A program made the translations under genes and the position numbers. Below are positions 1 to 14,805 of a stretch of 64,000 bases of DNA, piece after piece (position 1 is the first letter of the stretch; every line of letters starts with the position of its first letter). The DNA is taken from the NCBI GenBank assembly GCA_009869945.1, contig WIXG01000103.1, positions 124,001-188,000 on the forward strand, written 5' to 3'. Origin of the DNA: Mesaphorura yosii (Eukaryota; Arthropoda; Collembola; Poduromorpha; Tullbergiidae). The notes beneath the pieces are model-generated. The model saw only the letters and a program-made list of their open reading frames with translations, made no database searches and had not been told where the DNA came from.

Positions 1-34
1 GGTCAGCTAAAGCTAAGTCTCACTTTCACTCTAG

Positions 35-2460
<2,426 letters not shown>

Positions 2461-3597
2461 TACAGTATATTGATGTAAGTTAGTGTTTAAGACAATTAGA
2501 ATTGTTAGTAAGTAAGCCTAATTCATTTTCGCTTCTCTTTATTTTCTTAAGACTCAGAACCAGCCGTCGTTTTTTGCATTTACCAATCAATCATCTTCAA
2601 ACCGCAAACCATCACAAGAAACGTGAACCTCATCTTGAATGCCTCCATCAACCTCATTTCTGGACTCAGCTGCTTCTTAACATCAAGAAAGATTTAGCAT
2701 TAACTATTTTTCAAAGCGAGTGTTTTGTCTAGTTTTGACTTTAAGTACCAGTATGTATTTTTATTTTAATTTCAAAAATACTGTTGATTGAACATTCCCA
2801 TTTGGAAAATTGAAGTTCGTTTCTTCGTCTCGATGTAAAACTCTCGCTGAAGTTGTAAACTAGCTCGACAATCATTTCTGATGTTTCTTTAGTTTTTCCT
2901 TAGTTAAGTTATCCGATTCAATCATAGGGTAAGTACCGTAACTCTAGTTTAAGCCCCTTTCGTCACTGATGGAGGTTGTGAAGGATTGAGCGTGATTCCT
3001 GCCATATTGCAAGAAATGATACGAATAATTTATTGTAGCAGGCAGTTGTAAGGTCCGCAAAGCGTAAAGTAGTCAATTAATACGTACATTTTTTATAGGT
3101 TAAAGATGCCATAACGTTAATGTATCACAATTCACCACGTACAATTCAATCTCTTGTTTCTTAAACTTGCTAATAAACGTACCTTAATCCTGCCTGCCAA
3201 ATGAGCATGAAACTTTAACGATAAGGGCAAGGGCTCATGAAAGCCGTAGACGCGATTCTTGGACTTTGAGAAGCTAGTTCAAGGGAATGTGCATTGGGCG
3301 CAGGCAGTGAAGACAATTAATCCGTGTAATTGAAATTCGTCGAAGAGACGCCAGCTATCTTACCTTACTTATTAGTGTTAATGTGAATCGGAACTGTTTG
3401 CATTGTGTAATAGTAATTACTGTAATTTATGCGGTTTGTATTCAATGTAGATAAGTACGTACGTAGTAATACTTGACTGAGTTGCAAGTTTAAACACAAC
3501 TTCAGAAAACAATAAAGAATCTGCAACCAATCGAAGACGACTTTCTTATCTCGGACGCATAGTTGAATACTGCAATTTATTATTTATTCGGCAGTCA
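2461..3597. other. B56 3' UTR and convergent gene ends
   Basis: No credible coding sequence is present. An AATAAA at 3511-3516 on the plus strand is the probable B56 polyadenylation signal, giving a 3' UTR of about 1 kb. On the minus strand AATAAA motifs (TTTATT at 3576-3581 and 3583-3588) lie only 10-20 bases past the PIG-F stop. The two transcripts thus end tail to tail within about 60 bp. Confidence 0.6.
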
Positions 3598-4830
3598 TCA
3601 GTACACTTTAACTTTATCAAGTTGTCTGAGAGTAACAAATTGTCTAAACCTCTTCCAATAAATCAGTCCAGCAAGGTAAAGCAACAGCAGACAATGAAAA
3701 ATTGTGTAAAATGCAAATACTGATACGACGCAGGGAACCGGCCATCTTTGCCATGGACGATCCCAGTCGAGGGGAAACGCGATGGCTCCGCACCAGGCAC
3801 CGAATAAAGTTGCAATGAATCGGAACTGAGATCGATAAACCCATTCAATGTTTACGTCCCAGAATCTGCAAGAATACAAAACGCCGACGGTTATTGTAAG
3901 GTCAGAAACGAAAACCAAGCTTTCAGTGTCAAATGCCAAGTCAGGCTAGCTCACCTCATAAATAACACTTCGAAAATGACTGTGGCTGGAGGAACGTTCA
4001 TGCACAATGGAAGAAACAGCCATGTCACAGCAATGAAGCTGAACTGTAAAGTCAGTAGCTTATCCCTGATAGAACAAAAATGCTTTAAAGTAACTTTAGG
4101 TTCTAATCAGTTAAAGTTAAGCTGTGAAACGTACACAAGCACTGGAGCTCCAAACAGAATGATCAAGACATGACCAGCTCCAACCGCCAGCGCAAACATG
4201 AAAATTCCTTTTACGAAGTCCAACACCTGCAGTAAAAGTGAAAGTTGTAAGCCCGTCAATAAAGATTAAAGAATCGTATAGTTCTTGTCTAATTACCTTG
4301 AACAACCAGCTGATTCGATCCATCCCAGTTTCCTGTCGGCTCTGGTCACGAAGGAAGGGCGAGTTATCATCACTGTCGTCATCTTCGTCGACCTTATCAC
4401 TTCTGCCAAACAGGAACGCGCTCTCGTCCCTTCCCCAAATCTTTACACCATCGTATTTTGGAATTTCTCGATAGCCTTCCTCTTCTGCGTCTTCAAACTC
4501 ATCATGCCCACCTAAGCCTTTGCCGCCTAGCTCGATACTGACTCTCCTCCGTTCCATTAAACTCGTGCCGGACACGTTTGACAAGGGGTACATGACCCTG
4601 ACTAGCCCAACTTTGAAGAGCTCCACGGATCCAACGTACACAAGTAAATACGTTGGCAATTCTTCTTTCTGTTTAACGTACTCGACGAGATCAAAATCAT
4701 TGACGAACCAAAATGCAGGCATTAAACTGTTTGCAATCAACGATAAGAGGCAGTAGGTAAATTCACGCTTCCGATGAAAATCTTTGATGAAAATGTCTTC
4801 ACGAGACTCGAGGCCATTGTTGTAGTCCAT
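3598..4830 (-). CDS. PIGF: PIG-F-like GPI ethanolamine-phosphate transferase stabilising subunit
   Basis: PIG-F is an ER membrane protein that stabilises PIG-O and PIG-G, the enzymes adding ethanolamine phosphate to the GPI anchor. Exons 4297-4830, 4135-4226, 3955-4065 and 3598-3865 join in phase to 334 residues. The diagnostic C-terminal block is FGAWCGAIAFPLDWDRPWQR followed by WPVP, matching the family signature GA-x-PLDWDRPWQ-x-WP. The block FVKGIFMFALAVGAGH then ILFGAPVL matches the third transmembrane region. The N-terminal exon has two hydrophobic segments (about residues 25-43 and 60-82), as in PIG-F. It then has an insert of about 90 residues rich in Asp and Glu (for example DEDDDSDD) that the human protein lacks. 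The splice between exons 2 and 3 uses GTACGT, the only donor that keeps frame. The start is the only ATG ahead of the first hydrophobic segment. No alignment was run. Confidence 0.85.
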
Positions 4831-5975
4831 GTCTTACCGAATCTTATCAGTTCAGATTAATCATTTAAATTAGATTCAAACATTAATTGCTACATTTTAA
4901 GAGTGGTAGAAGCGGATGAAAGTGAATGGTATTGACTGTCTAATGAAGTTCGCGCACTTGGGCTCCTTTCTTGCAGATTTTTTGCTGGTTCAGTGTTTAT
5001 GATGTGTGGGCTTTTATTCCGTAGTAGTAATTTCATCTCTCATCTGCTCATTCTCATCAGTATTATTATTGTGTACGTAGTTCCGTTCGATTGCTGGTCT
5101 TCTTTTGGTCGTATGATCACAATAAAGACGGCATTGAACTTATTGAGTTTAAGCCAACAACTTTAACTACATCTGCAACACACGAAAGTATTATTTAATT
5201 GCTCATTTAGTTTTATTGCGTAATAAATATTCATAACTTTGGTTAAACTCGACTAATCCGGGATCGCAACGCCATTAGGAATCCGATATCAGCAAGCAGT
5301 ACGGAATGACGTGAACAACCAAGCCAGCCTTAAATCCTAATAACAGTTAAGATTCTTATCAGACTCGGTGGCGGTGGCTGCGGTCGTTTAATTGCGACTA
5401 CATGAAACTCTGACAAGCATTTCTGCAGTCTACCCTACGCCAAGTCTCCAAGGTAAGCATTTCGCGCTCCGTCGATCTCCAGGTGCCCTCGGATCGACTG
5501 TATCGACACAAGAAGGATAGTCATGTCAACAAAAAGTTTGGCCATCAGCCCTCAAAAGTATCAAAGCCAAAGCCAAATCTTTACGATTAGCGATTAAGAG
5601 ACCACTAATAGTGAAGACACGTTGATCAAAGCAGTTCCTCTGTTAACGATTCACCCTGTTTAGCTGCAATAGAACAAAAACTTTTGTGTTGACCAAGTGG
5701 CAGTTCGCAGCTGATGCTGAACATAATCAATTCAGGGTGCAAAGGGTTGAGTACTGGCTCGGGTTACTAGTTAGGACAAAATTGAATCATCCTGATGATT
5801 GCAAACTTCCCCACATCGAAGTTGTTCCCCAAGGTTGTTATAAAAGCTTCATGTTTCAGTGCTTGTTGATCTAACTCCTTCCACAACCTTTCTAATTTAG
5901 TAAAATTAGTACCATTTTGTGATTTAGCTACATCGGTTGGGATCTACGTGTAACTACTTGGAGATTTTTGGAAAC
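4831..5975. other. Divergent intergenic region, PIG-F / BTBD9
   Basis: About 1.1 kb between two divergently transcribed genes. It must contain both promoters and the 5' UTRs, but I see no clear TATA box, no conserved coding stretch and no repeat family. Short open frames here, such as one at 5686-5874, show no family resemblance. Confidence 0.5.
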
Positions 5976-8781
5976 ATGAGCTCCACAGGTTGCGACACTT
6001 CAAGACATCAATCTGAAATACCCCATTCACACGACGTCGACCATGTGGTGTCGCTGTCTGATAACATAAAGACAGCACTATTTTTAAACCCGGAATACGC
6101 CGACGTCAACTTAATTGTCGAAGATGAAACCTTCCCGGCTCATAGGATCATCTTGGCTGCAAGATCGCAAGTAGATGCCAGAACTGAACTAATCTATTGA
6201 ACGAATGAACAAATAATGGCATTGATATTTGCAGTATTTTCGTGCACTCTTGTTTGGAGGAATGAAGGAATCCAAGCAGCCAGACGTTGAACTGAAGTGT
6301 GCAAGCAAATTAGCGTTTAGAACACTTCTGAAATACGTGTACAGTGGCAGAATGTCTCTGGCAGAACTGAAGGAGGACGTCATCCTTGACGTCTTGGGGT
6401 AAGTGCCAATTGGAGCAACTTTACCCATTGCCATTCACATCGATTCACAGGCAATGCTTTTCTTTAGGTTATCACATCAATGGGGGTTTGAGGAGTTGGA
6501 AGCAAGTATTTGTGAATTCCTGCAAGCAATTCTCCATGTTGGAAATGTGTGTGCTATTCTTGACACCGCCCTGGCGTTTGGGCTTACCTCTCTAGTAAAT
6601 ACCTGCGCAGTATTTGGCGACGCAAACTCTTCTACCTTGTTGGATCATCCATCCTTCATGACACTGACACCGGTAAGATAAAGAAAAACTTTCTCATGAT
6701 TCGCATTACGTTAGAAAGTCTTTCATTATGAATTGATTCATTAGGCCGGAATGACTGAGCTCATTCAACGAGACTCCTTTTGTGCAGTGGAGGAGAAAAT
6801 ATTCGAATGCGTGTCTGAATGGGTTAGGCACAATCAAGATGTCCATCCGAATGCGCAATCAGTTCTTTCTGGAGTACGGCTAAGCTTGATGCCTGTGGCG
6901 ACGCTTCTGGAAACAGTAAGACCGACTGGTTTGGTTTCCCCAGACCTAATCCTCGATGCTATTTCTGCGCAAAGCAAACGCGACAAAGAGCTGAGACATC
7001 GTGGGTATCTGGGTAAGCTTCCAACTTGATCAGACTATCAGACGTTGTATCAGTCATTGACAATGAACGCAGTTTATTTGTGCCGTTGCAGTACCCGAAG
7101 AAAACGTTGCTAGTCTGAAGCATGGGGCGCAAGTCTTGAAAGGAGAAATGAGACAAGCTCTTTTGGATGGCGACCATCAAAATTACGATGTTGAAAGAGG
7201 TTTTACGAGGCACATAATTGATGAACAAGGTGAAAGTGGTGGAATTGTAATCAAACTTCGGCAGCAATGTATTCTGAACTATATAAGAATGCTACTGTGG
7301 GATCGAGACTTAAGGTACTTCACGCGCTACGTTATAAAACTGACACCAGCTGAATGAACTGAAGCCTTTTTACGTTCTTCACTTCAATTAAAGGTCTTAC
7401 TCGTACTACATTGATGTTTCAATGGACCAAGAAGACTGGGTTCGAGTTGCGGACCATACCAAATACCACTGCAGATCTTGGCAAAATATTTACTTCCCTC
7501 GCAGGGTGGTCAAGTAAGGGATTAATCGGATTTATGACACGGACTATCACATAACTCTATTGATAAGTTACAAGAGTATTAATCGCTGCCTTTATAGATA
7601 CATCAAGATTGTCGGAACACATAATACAGTAAGAATTTTGGAACAATTTCAATGGTCTTTAAAGCGGTACTCGTTCACGAAATAATATCGAGCATTTTTG
7701 ACAGGTTAACCGAATGATGCACATTGTGGCTGTCGAAGCGTACTACACAAACCGAAATTTCACTCTTGATCCGAAATGGGGACTGTTGGGTAAGCTCATT
7801 GCACTTGAGAATAAAAGATCAGCTCTTAGTCAGAGGATCAGATCAGAGATGTAGAAAATTATCCGTCTGAACAGTTCCAACTGAGAATATGGCAACAATC
7901 GACATGAGTGCATGTGTGATTGAAGGTGTATCGCGAAGTCGTAATGCGCTCATCAATGGTAAGTTGGAGTTAGTTAGCTATTTATACGGCGTGAAAAGGT
8001 ACTCAAGCTACTAACTTTTTCTCTTAGGAGAAACCAAAGGTTACGATTGGGATTCGGGGTACACTTGCCACCAATTGGGCAGTGGTGCAATTGTTATTCA
8101 GCTTGCTCAACCATTTGTGCTGTCGTCGATGAGACTTCTCTTGTGGGATTGTGATGACCGGTACTACAGCTTTTACGTTGAAGTTTCATCAAATCAAAGA
8201 ACATGGGAAATGGTTGCAAACATGTCGCGAGAAAGATGCAAATCATGGCAAACTCTGACTTTCAACCCAATTCCTGTTGTCTACGTTCGAATCGTTGGAA
8301 CGGATAATTCGGCAAATGAAGTACGCATGTCATATAGTTATTACAAGTCTTTACACTTTACAGCAGAATTCAACATGTTCATTGTAAATTCTTCTTGCAG
8401 GTGTTTCATTGTGTCCATTTCGAGTGCCCGTCTCAGCTCCGAGTTGATGAAGACACTTCGCACCAGATCGACCAGACGAGCCCTTCTCCTGCACAATTTA
8501 AGGATGCGGCCACTGGTTTACAGGGAATGATACAGACTATACAGACTCAAGTCGTCTCTTCTGCACCTTCCACTTCGCAAACATCGGGAAGTTTCATGAC
8601 AGTACGTCGAGAAGGTGCTGCCAGAATGCAAGACATGTACGGGGGTTTCAACCATGCTGAAGGTGCGGAAATCGAAGAGGAACCGGAGGTGGAGGATGAA
8701 ATCAGCGTCGAGGTTGAGCTTGAACCTGAGCCCATGAATGCTGGCGGTGGTGTCCGCGATTATGATTTGAAAGCAGCTTGA
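5976..8781 (+). CDS. BTBD9: BTBD9, BTB-BACK protein with two discoidin-like domains
   Basis: BTBD9 is a BTB-domain protein proposed as a cullin-3 substrate adaptor; it affects sleep, dopamine and iron handling in flies and mammals. Eleven exons (5976-6170, 6235-6398, 6468-6672, 6745-7012, 7092-7314, 7394-7513, 7598-7628, 7705-7789, 7875-7958, 8028-8320, 8401-8781) join in phase to 682 residues. The BTB domain starts near residue 30 (YADVNLIVEDETFPAHRIIL). A BACK domain follows to about 250 (VRPTGLVSPDLILDAI). Two F5/8-type domains come next: the first has LLWDRDLRSYSYYIDVSMD, the second has GYDWDSGYTCHQLGSGAIV and LLLWDCDDRYYSFYVEVSSN. The C-terminal tail is acidic and unconserved. The first ATG is in a good context, and an in-frame upstream extension lacks an ATG. 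Identification is near certain. Confidence 0.96.
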
Positions 8782-11163
8782 GCGCGACTCAATCTGTACA
8801 CGCAATCTCATTATTACGTGAAAAATCGTGTGACAATCTCATTTTGTCCTTAATTTACGTGGCACAAGAATATACAATTTTTTGACTTGAATATGTTTAA
8901 TGTGATAGCAGGTTGTGTTTAAGTAGCTTTAGCTTATACATCCGACATCGGTACAATAACCAAACTCAATTAACTTTGAATTTAAATCTACAGAAAAATA
9001 GACATAAGGCGAAAGTGTTGGATGTTTTTGTGGAGTAACACAATTCGTAAGCGATCGAAGCTTGTCATTGCAATGAACTAATAGTTTAAGCGCAATTAAT
9101 CCTCTCAAATGGCGTGTAATACTGCTTGATTGCACTAATAATACAATGTGTAATGTGAATAAGTCTGATTTGGCGTGAGTTGATGGTACAAACTTAAAAC
9201 CTCTTCATTTAAATCACCTTTGAATTGTTAACCTTCCTTCCTCAAATCTGCATTTAAGATACCTAAGTACCTAAGTTAAGTTTATAAATTCTTTAATGTC
9301 TTTTAAATATTACATTACTTAAATCGCGAATTTATTCAGTCATGGAATAAAAAGGTGCAAAATTTAACCTCATTAAACCTATTTATCGTATCATTTATGT
9401 AATCTGGACCTCTTTCAAAATATTCTGAGTTGCTCGGCGTCTCCATTCTCAAATATGGAAATATCCTCGAGGTTACTGCATGAAACAAGCAACGTGTACC
9501 AAAGGTTAACGGGAGCCTGATCGCTGCCGACTGCCTGCAAATGCACTTCGATAGACTTCCAAAAATTAATTCATGTTTTCGCAACTAGTTTGTTCATCTT
9601 GGAAGACAAGATGTGCTAATGAAGGTCATCAAATGCGCACCATTCCTGGAATTGAGTTGTTTTTCAGTTTTCTACTGATTAAACACGAAGATTAGTGGTT
9701 TTGCATTTCACCTTTAAGAATGACCCTTCGTAGTTCATCAGACCTTCATTCCAATGTTGAACTACAAGAAAAAGCAAGCCGCGCGGCGCTGTGATTGCAA
9801 ACCTGAGCGCCAGATTTTCCGTAATACGTTTTAGGTAAACAATTGCGGCGCAAAGATAAGCTATTTCTATTTGGCAGGGTTGTTGACGAATGATTACTGA
9901 CTGAGTCATCCTAGATTACACAGAAAAGCTCACGCACGCACACACTACAAATTAACATTGCTAAACTCAATTTTTTAAAATCTGGGCCTTTGTCCGGGTA
10001 CACAAGAAACAATTAATACGTGAAATGTATGGGAAAGTACCTGTGCCTCCAGTCGCAGTGCGATGTGCGGTCATGCGATGATGACTGTGCGTTTCTGGAG
10101 ACTTCCGTCAAGCCTGACTCAAAAAAGATAATTGCGCACATGTTATCCATTGTTGTCGCCAGCCAATTGTGGAATTAAACGCTTAATCATATGAATTGCG
10201 AGCACAGAAATTCAGAGCTCATTATTACGAGACATGCCCACGAATTCTAGAAACTGGAACTTTCGCGATCGCGTGGCCCTGACATGCGACACGCGAAGAG
10301 AAGCTAGCCTGGACGGGCATTGGACTTGCGAGGACGTTTCTGAAAAATTCGGCCCGCATTTCCATTCTGAATTGAAATTACTTTCCTCGTGGTGCCTGGC
10401 TCTTGGGATTACTCGTTCGCAAACTCGCATGATCTTGGCAAAATGCAAATCGTTCGAATAATTCACAATTCCACGAAATGATTCATCAGATACATATTTT
10501 GAGTCCATCATCCGACGACCCGAGCACGAGTTCTGACATGGCCGGCTCTCGGCTGTCATATGTCGTTTGCTGATCTGCCATTCACAATTCACAACATTTC
10601 TGGATTTGGATATGGTTGCGACTGAAAAATGGAATCGAAGTCAAAATCAGAATCATGTGCAATTTGTTAACCAAATTCGTGCCATTATTTGCTGTGTGCC
10701 CATTGAATTCAATTTCCTTTTAAATTGCGAGTCGGAGTCAGAGTCCATTATGTAACTGACGAATTGACGGCAACAGCAAAACTAGACCTGGAGCCGGAGC
10801 ATGACAGTGAGTCATGTCAGGCGACAGCAACGCATTCAGTGTGTATTTGTACTTGTGTACATGACTAAAGAATCACCGCATTTAACATAGCATGGCATAG
10901 GTCATGATGAAAATGTTGATCTCGTATTTGTATAGCTAATTCACGTTCTGTTGCAATGTCGATGCCAAAGTAGCATCAGAAGATCAATAGAAGGTCATTT
11001 CAAGCAATCATTTTGATTTCGCAATGCACTGAAGAAACGTTTCGCGTGGAGCGGCTTTATAAAGAAGTTCAGGCTCAATTGAAGCTTCAGTCCTCCACTT
11101 GGCGTCCTACCGAACAGCCCACTACAACGCCTATTGCCCATTAAAGTTCCTGCACATTTCAAT
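8782..11163. other. Intergenic, BTBD9 3' end to secreted-protein promoter
   Basis: About 2.4 kb with no recognisable gene. A plus-strand AATAAA at 9346-9351 could end BTBD9 transcripts, which would give a UTR of roughly 560 bases. Open frames on both strands (up to 126 codons at 10212-10592, minus) have no motif or domain and are probably chance. The last 110 bases hold the core promoter described next. Confidence 0.5.
11058..11092 (+). promoter_or_regulatory. TATA box and arthropod-type initiator
   Basis: TATAAA at 11058-11063 is followed 29 bases later by TCAGTC at 11087-11092, which matches the arthropod initiator TCAGTY. Spacing and order are those of a strong core promoter, 72 bp before the ATG of the secreted protein. 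Few other genes in this window show a TATA box, so this one is probably highly or tissue-specifically expressed. Confidence 0.75.
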
Positions 11164-12664
11164 ATGGCTCTAATTGTCACAAAGTTCCTCCTCTTCTTAG
11201 GCTTTGCTGCCTCATACGCAAATAGCAGATTTGTCATTTCTCGACCTGACGTCTCGCACAAAAACTACAAAGTGTTTTCAAACTTCGAGGATGGCGACAA
11301 CCCAACCACAAATTTTGTACCAAGCAGCCTCAAAGTCGAAGAGAGCACTTTCAGCAAGCTGCTGGACAAACTTGACCAGCAAGTTTCTGACGACTTCAAC
11401 CTGAAATCCGTTCCTGGCTACTTCCCAAAGGGTAAATTGCCTTTTAACCTATTCTGAGTGACGCCTGAGCTTAAAATTGTTGACGATTCGTAAAAGATTG
11501 CCTGCGCCAGAGGTTGAGGTCAAATCATGCATGCATTTTGTACGTGCTATCTTCTTATCAGTTTTGTTATTTTCTTTAGATGTCGAGACTGACGAGTGGG
11601 ATGAACTCGAGTACATCAACAACTACGACGAGACTCTCGACGAAGACGACATCGATGCGATTTTCAACGTTCCAGACGATGGAGTCTCTGTTACTGCACA
11701 ATTCGGCCGTCGCGACTTCAGCTTCTCGAAGGTCCTGGAGGTCAACAAAAATGGCACTAAGACTTTCTCGAAAGTTCGTCAATCCGTGAGGGTAACCGGC
11801 GATGCAAAGGCATCCATCAGCGGTAACTTGAACACGACACTCGTCGATGCATCATCTGCATCAGCCAACTTCGTTGCCAACGTGTCTGTGTCCACGAGGG
11901 GCAAAGATACGCGCACCGTCGTTTCAGGCGACACTTCAGTTAAGGCCAACTCTAAATCCAAAGTAGAGAAGAGAAGATCGTTGTCAGACTCGAATGCCCA
12001 AACTTCCAGCAAAATCCGAATTTCATCGCTGGACGAGGATGTCACAGTCAACACCGTGTCTCGTACAGACTCCGAGACATTCAAACTGCCATTCAGAACC
12101 TTCTTCACCCTCTTCGGGGCATCGGTCAACATGAGCACCGACTACGGCGTGGGTTCAAATGGAAAGATTGGCGGTGAAGTCACGTCTCACGTCGCATTCG
12201 CTTCAAGAAACCATTCGTTGACAAAATCCTGCATGAAGGTATTCATCAAGACGGTAGCCACCTCGTCGCAAATTTCAGATGACGACGACCAAGACGTCAG
12301 CAAGGATGACAGCGCCACCGACAGCGACCAAAGCAGTCAAGAGGCTTCTAGCAAGGTAGTACAAGTCGTCCTGGTCAAGGCAAAGACTCACACATGGACG
12401 AAGACTGTCTCTGCCTCGAAATCTGAAATTGTCCTGGATATAATCACCGCAACCAAATCACGCGCGTACTCGAAGGGAATCCAGAAGGGTAAATTTGTTG
12501 TGTTCTCAGGCACTGGGCAGGTCCAGTGGGAGAAGACACAGCTTCGGTTGACCGGCTCAGATCTCGAGAACTTGTCGCCCCATGAGTACGGGATTTATCA
12601 CGTCAACAAGCTGCTCGAGAGTGGCTCACTCATCGGGTTCGGAGTAACTACCGGCGTTATTTAA
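11164..12664 (+). CDS. Unrecognised secreted acidic Ser/Thr-rich protein
   Basis: Two exons, 11164-11431 and 11580-12664, join in phase to 450 residues. The N terminus is a good signal peptide (MALIVTKFLLFLGFAASYA, cleavage likely before or after NS). An acidic stretch around residues 95-120 (DEWDELEYINNYDETLDEDD) comes next. After it lies a long Ser/Thr/Val-rich region with alternating hydrophobic residues that suggests beta structure. A dibasic site (KVEKRR, near residue 217) could be cleaved by a furin-like protease. A second acidic Ser/Asp patch lies near residue 335-355 (DDDDQDVSKDDSATDSDQSS). Cysteines are almost absent (one near 314). Codon use is richer in C and G at third positions than in the neighbours, as in highly expressed genes. 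I recognise no family. A structural, cuticular or secretion-related role is possible but only a guess. Confidence 0.8.
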
Positions 12665-13062
12665 GCAAGAGCAACTTTCATGTTCCATTGCTCCAAATAA
12701 TCGTTTCATTCACTGCAGACGCAGATTAGGTAGACTGTATAATTAGAGATTTAGCATTAGTATTACTTTACTTTCAGAACTACGACTAGAGTACTCAACA
12801 GAGTGTATCAAAATGTTCAATGTTCATTGAAACCATTAAAACTGTGATTGTAGTTGAGATTGCATCAAGATGATTGATTATGTAACTTCGACACTTGAGT
12901 AGTCTTCACCGGCTTCGTCGGTGTACTCGAGATGAAAAGCTGCATTGTTCCTTAAACAGCGTAAATGAGTGCCGGGCTCCCACTGCTCAAAAATTAGAGT
13001 CGAAATTATTCTAGAGGATTTGATCTTTTCACGGTAAACTGACGCGTAATGAGCATTGATTC
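12665..13062. other. 3' UTRs of convergent genes
   Basis: About 400 bp between the secreted-protein stop and the sarcoglycan stop. An ATTAAA at about 12835 on the plus strand is a plausible polyadenylation signal for the secreted gene. Nothing else is visible. Confidence 0.5.
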
Positions 13063-14805
13063 TTACTTTGGATGAGTGTCTCCATATTGTGGAGGCATGG
13101 GAGTCCTTTCCCTTCTGTCGACATCATTGAGCTCCTTCGGCGGTTCAGAATACCGGTCACGCGTTATCAGAACTACATTCTCGTCGCCGGTTGGAGATTT
13201 GTACAACTGTGAGTGGTGCTGATATGACTGTGCTCCAATTACGAGATCGTTGTCCGATGATTCCTCTTCCGTCCGCTTGCATCTGTAAAATATCCATTCA
13301 CACATTACTTATGGGGTCTCCACATTTCAGTGGCTCAGTGGAAATTAATCGAACATAAGTCAAATTAATTAGAAATGAATAATAAATTAAACCTGAATCG
13401 GAATAACGAAACCAGAAACCGAAAGGCAGCTTCAAAAAATAGAGCATCGCCGTCTCTGTGCATTGCAAAGAAGGTGCCAATGAAAAACTTAAAAGTGTGC
13501 AAAATTATAGGCAGAAGATTTACATCGGCGATTCTTCTTCGCGATCCTGCCAAAAGAGCACAAGCAGAATAAATCCGATGACACTGCCGATGCTTCCTGG
13601 AATTACGGTAGCGAGCACGATTCCAATGAGGTAGGATTTTTCTGGGACGTCGCCAGTGAAGTAGAATATTTCATCGTCAATCGAGATCTCCGACGCAGTT
13701 TGCGACGTGTCGACTAATTCAGAGAGCGGTGCCTCAGTTGATGTGGGTGCATCTAACCCTGCTGCTGGTGTCGAAGATACAAGTCTGAAGGAACACCAGT
13801 CCATCAACACATTCTCGTTTCGGAAGAATCTTTCCATGGACGTCCGTTTTACATCTCGCGGGCATGGCCTCAGCTTCCATAAACGCGAAACTTCTAACTG
13901 TAATTTGTACAGTTCCGCACTGAAGTTCTTGTCGGAGCCAAGATGTAGTATCACCCTATATAGATCATTGATTGAGTCCATGTTTTCCTGTGCAATGTTA
14001 GGATACATTAACTGCATGCCTGCTTACCCTTCAGATTCACCTGGCCTCAATGGCACTCGATTTTCGCCCAACTCAACTGCCGAAGCCAAGTAAACAGGCC
14101 GCACGGGTTCACCGCTCAATTTATGCCAATTCAGATATTTCGTGAAAACCCCAATGACCTTTTCCATTCTCTTCGACTTGCAAATATCCTTCGCGTTCAA
14201 GTTGTCGATCTTCAACTCAACCACAAACTCGTATGTGCCCATCTCTGCGGGTGGGACAGAGGGACCGGAAATTTGCCCAGACGCAGGAGTTGCTGGCGGT
14301 GACCAGAATTGCGACGGCATAATGTCAATCGATATGATGAGTTTCCGGAGGCTGTATTCATCTTCGCGGTTCCAGGCAATGACATGAAGATTCAGAGCAT
14401 CGATTGTTGCTGGCGGTACGCCGTACAGGAAGCCTTCTGACCGAAATTCGTCGTACGTGTATTGAAGCCATGTTGGAAGGTCAGGATAATTGGCAATTCT
14501 CGCATTGTACTCGATTTGAAACACCGAATCTGAAATACAAGGAGCGACTTATCGATGAAGGTAATTCTCAACGAAAGCGACAAGATCTTGTTGAATGGGT
14601 TACCTGGATTCTTAGCCCATCTAAACAACGCTGGTGTGATTGGAATCACGCACAATTCTGACGAATTCTTCACAATCTTCTGCTGGAACACTTCCACTGG
14701 AGCGAAATTTTCATCATCGCAAGCGCGGCTCAAATGCAACTGCAAAACTACAGCAATGATTAGGAACGCGATTGGCAATACAGCGTATATGATGTCTCTG
14801 AACAT
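13063..14805 (-). CDS. SGCE: Alpha/epsilon-sarcoglycan
   Basis: Sarcoglycans form a transmembrane complex with dystroglycan and dystrophin that stabilises the muscle cell membrane. Exons 14604-14805, 14028-14529, 13524-13955 and 13063-13282 join in phase to 451 residues. The signal peptide or anchor is VLPIAFLIIAVVLQLHL. The family signature follows: YNARIANYPDLPTWLQYTYD, then EGFLYGVPP and LHVIAWNRED, and the ectodomain block VYLASAVELGE joins across an intron to SEGVILHLGSDKNFS. A single membrane segment near residue 365 (VLATVIPGSIGSVIGFILLV) precedes a cytoplasmic tail with HHSQLYKSP. Intron 2 was placed with GTAAGC...ATATAG because it is the only in-frame solution and restores a conserved block. 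Invertebrates usually have one gene covering both vertebrate alpha and epsilon, so the symbol is nominal. Confidence 0.9.

Noticed and set aside
11779-12138. 119-codon minus-strand open frame
   Set aside because: Antisense shadow of the secreted protein; its composition simply mirrors the Ser/Val-rich plus-strand codons.
13331-13352. Sequence TGGCTCAGTGG resembling a tRNA A box
   Set aside because: No B box at the right distance and no cloverleaf can be drawn.
13958-14027. A shorter 40-bp intron 2 in the sarcoglycan ending at GCACAG
   Set aside because: It breaks the frame; the acceptor ATATAG keeps phase and restores a conserved block.
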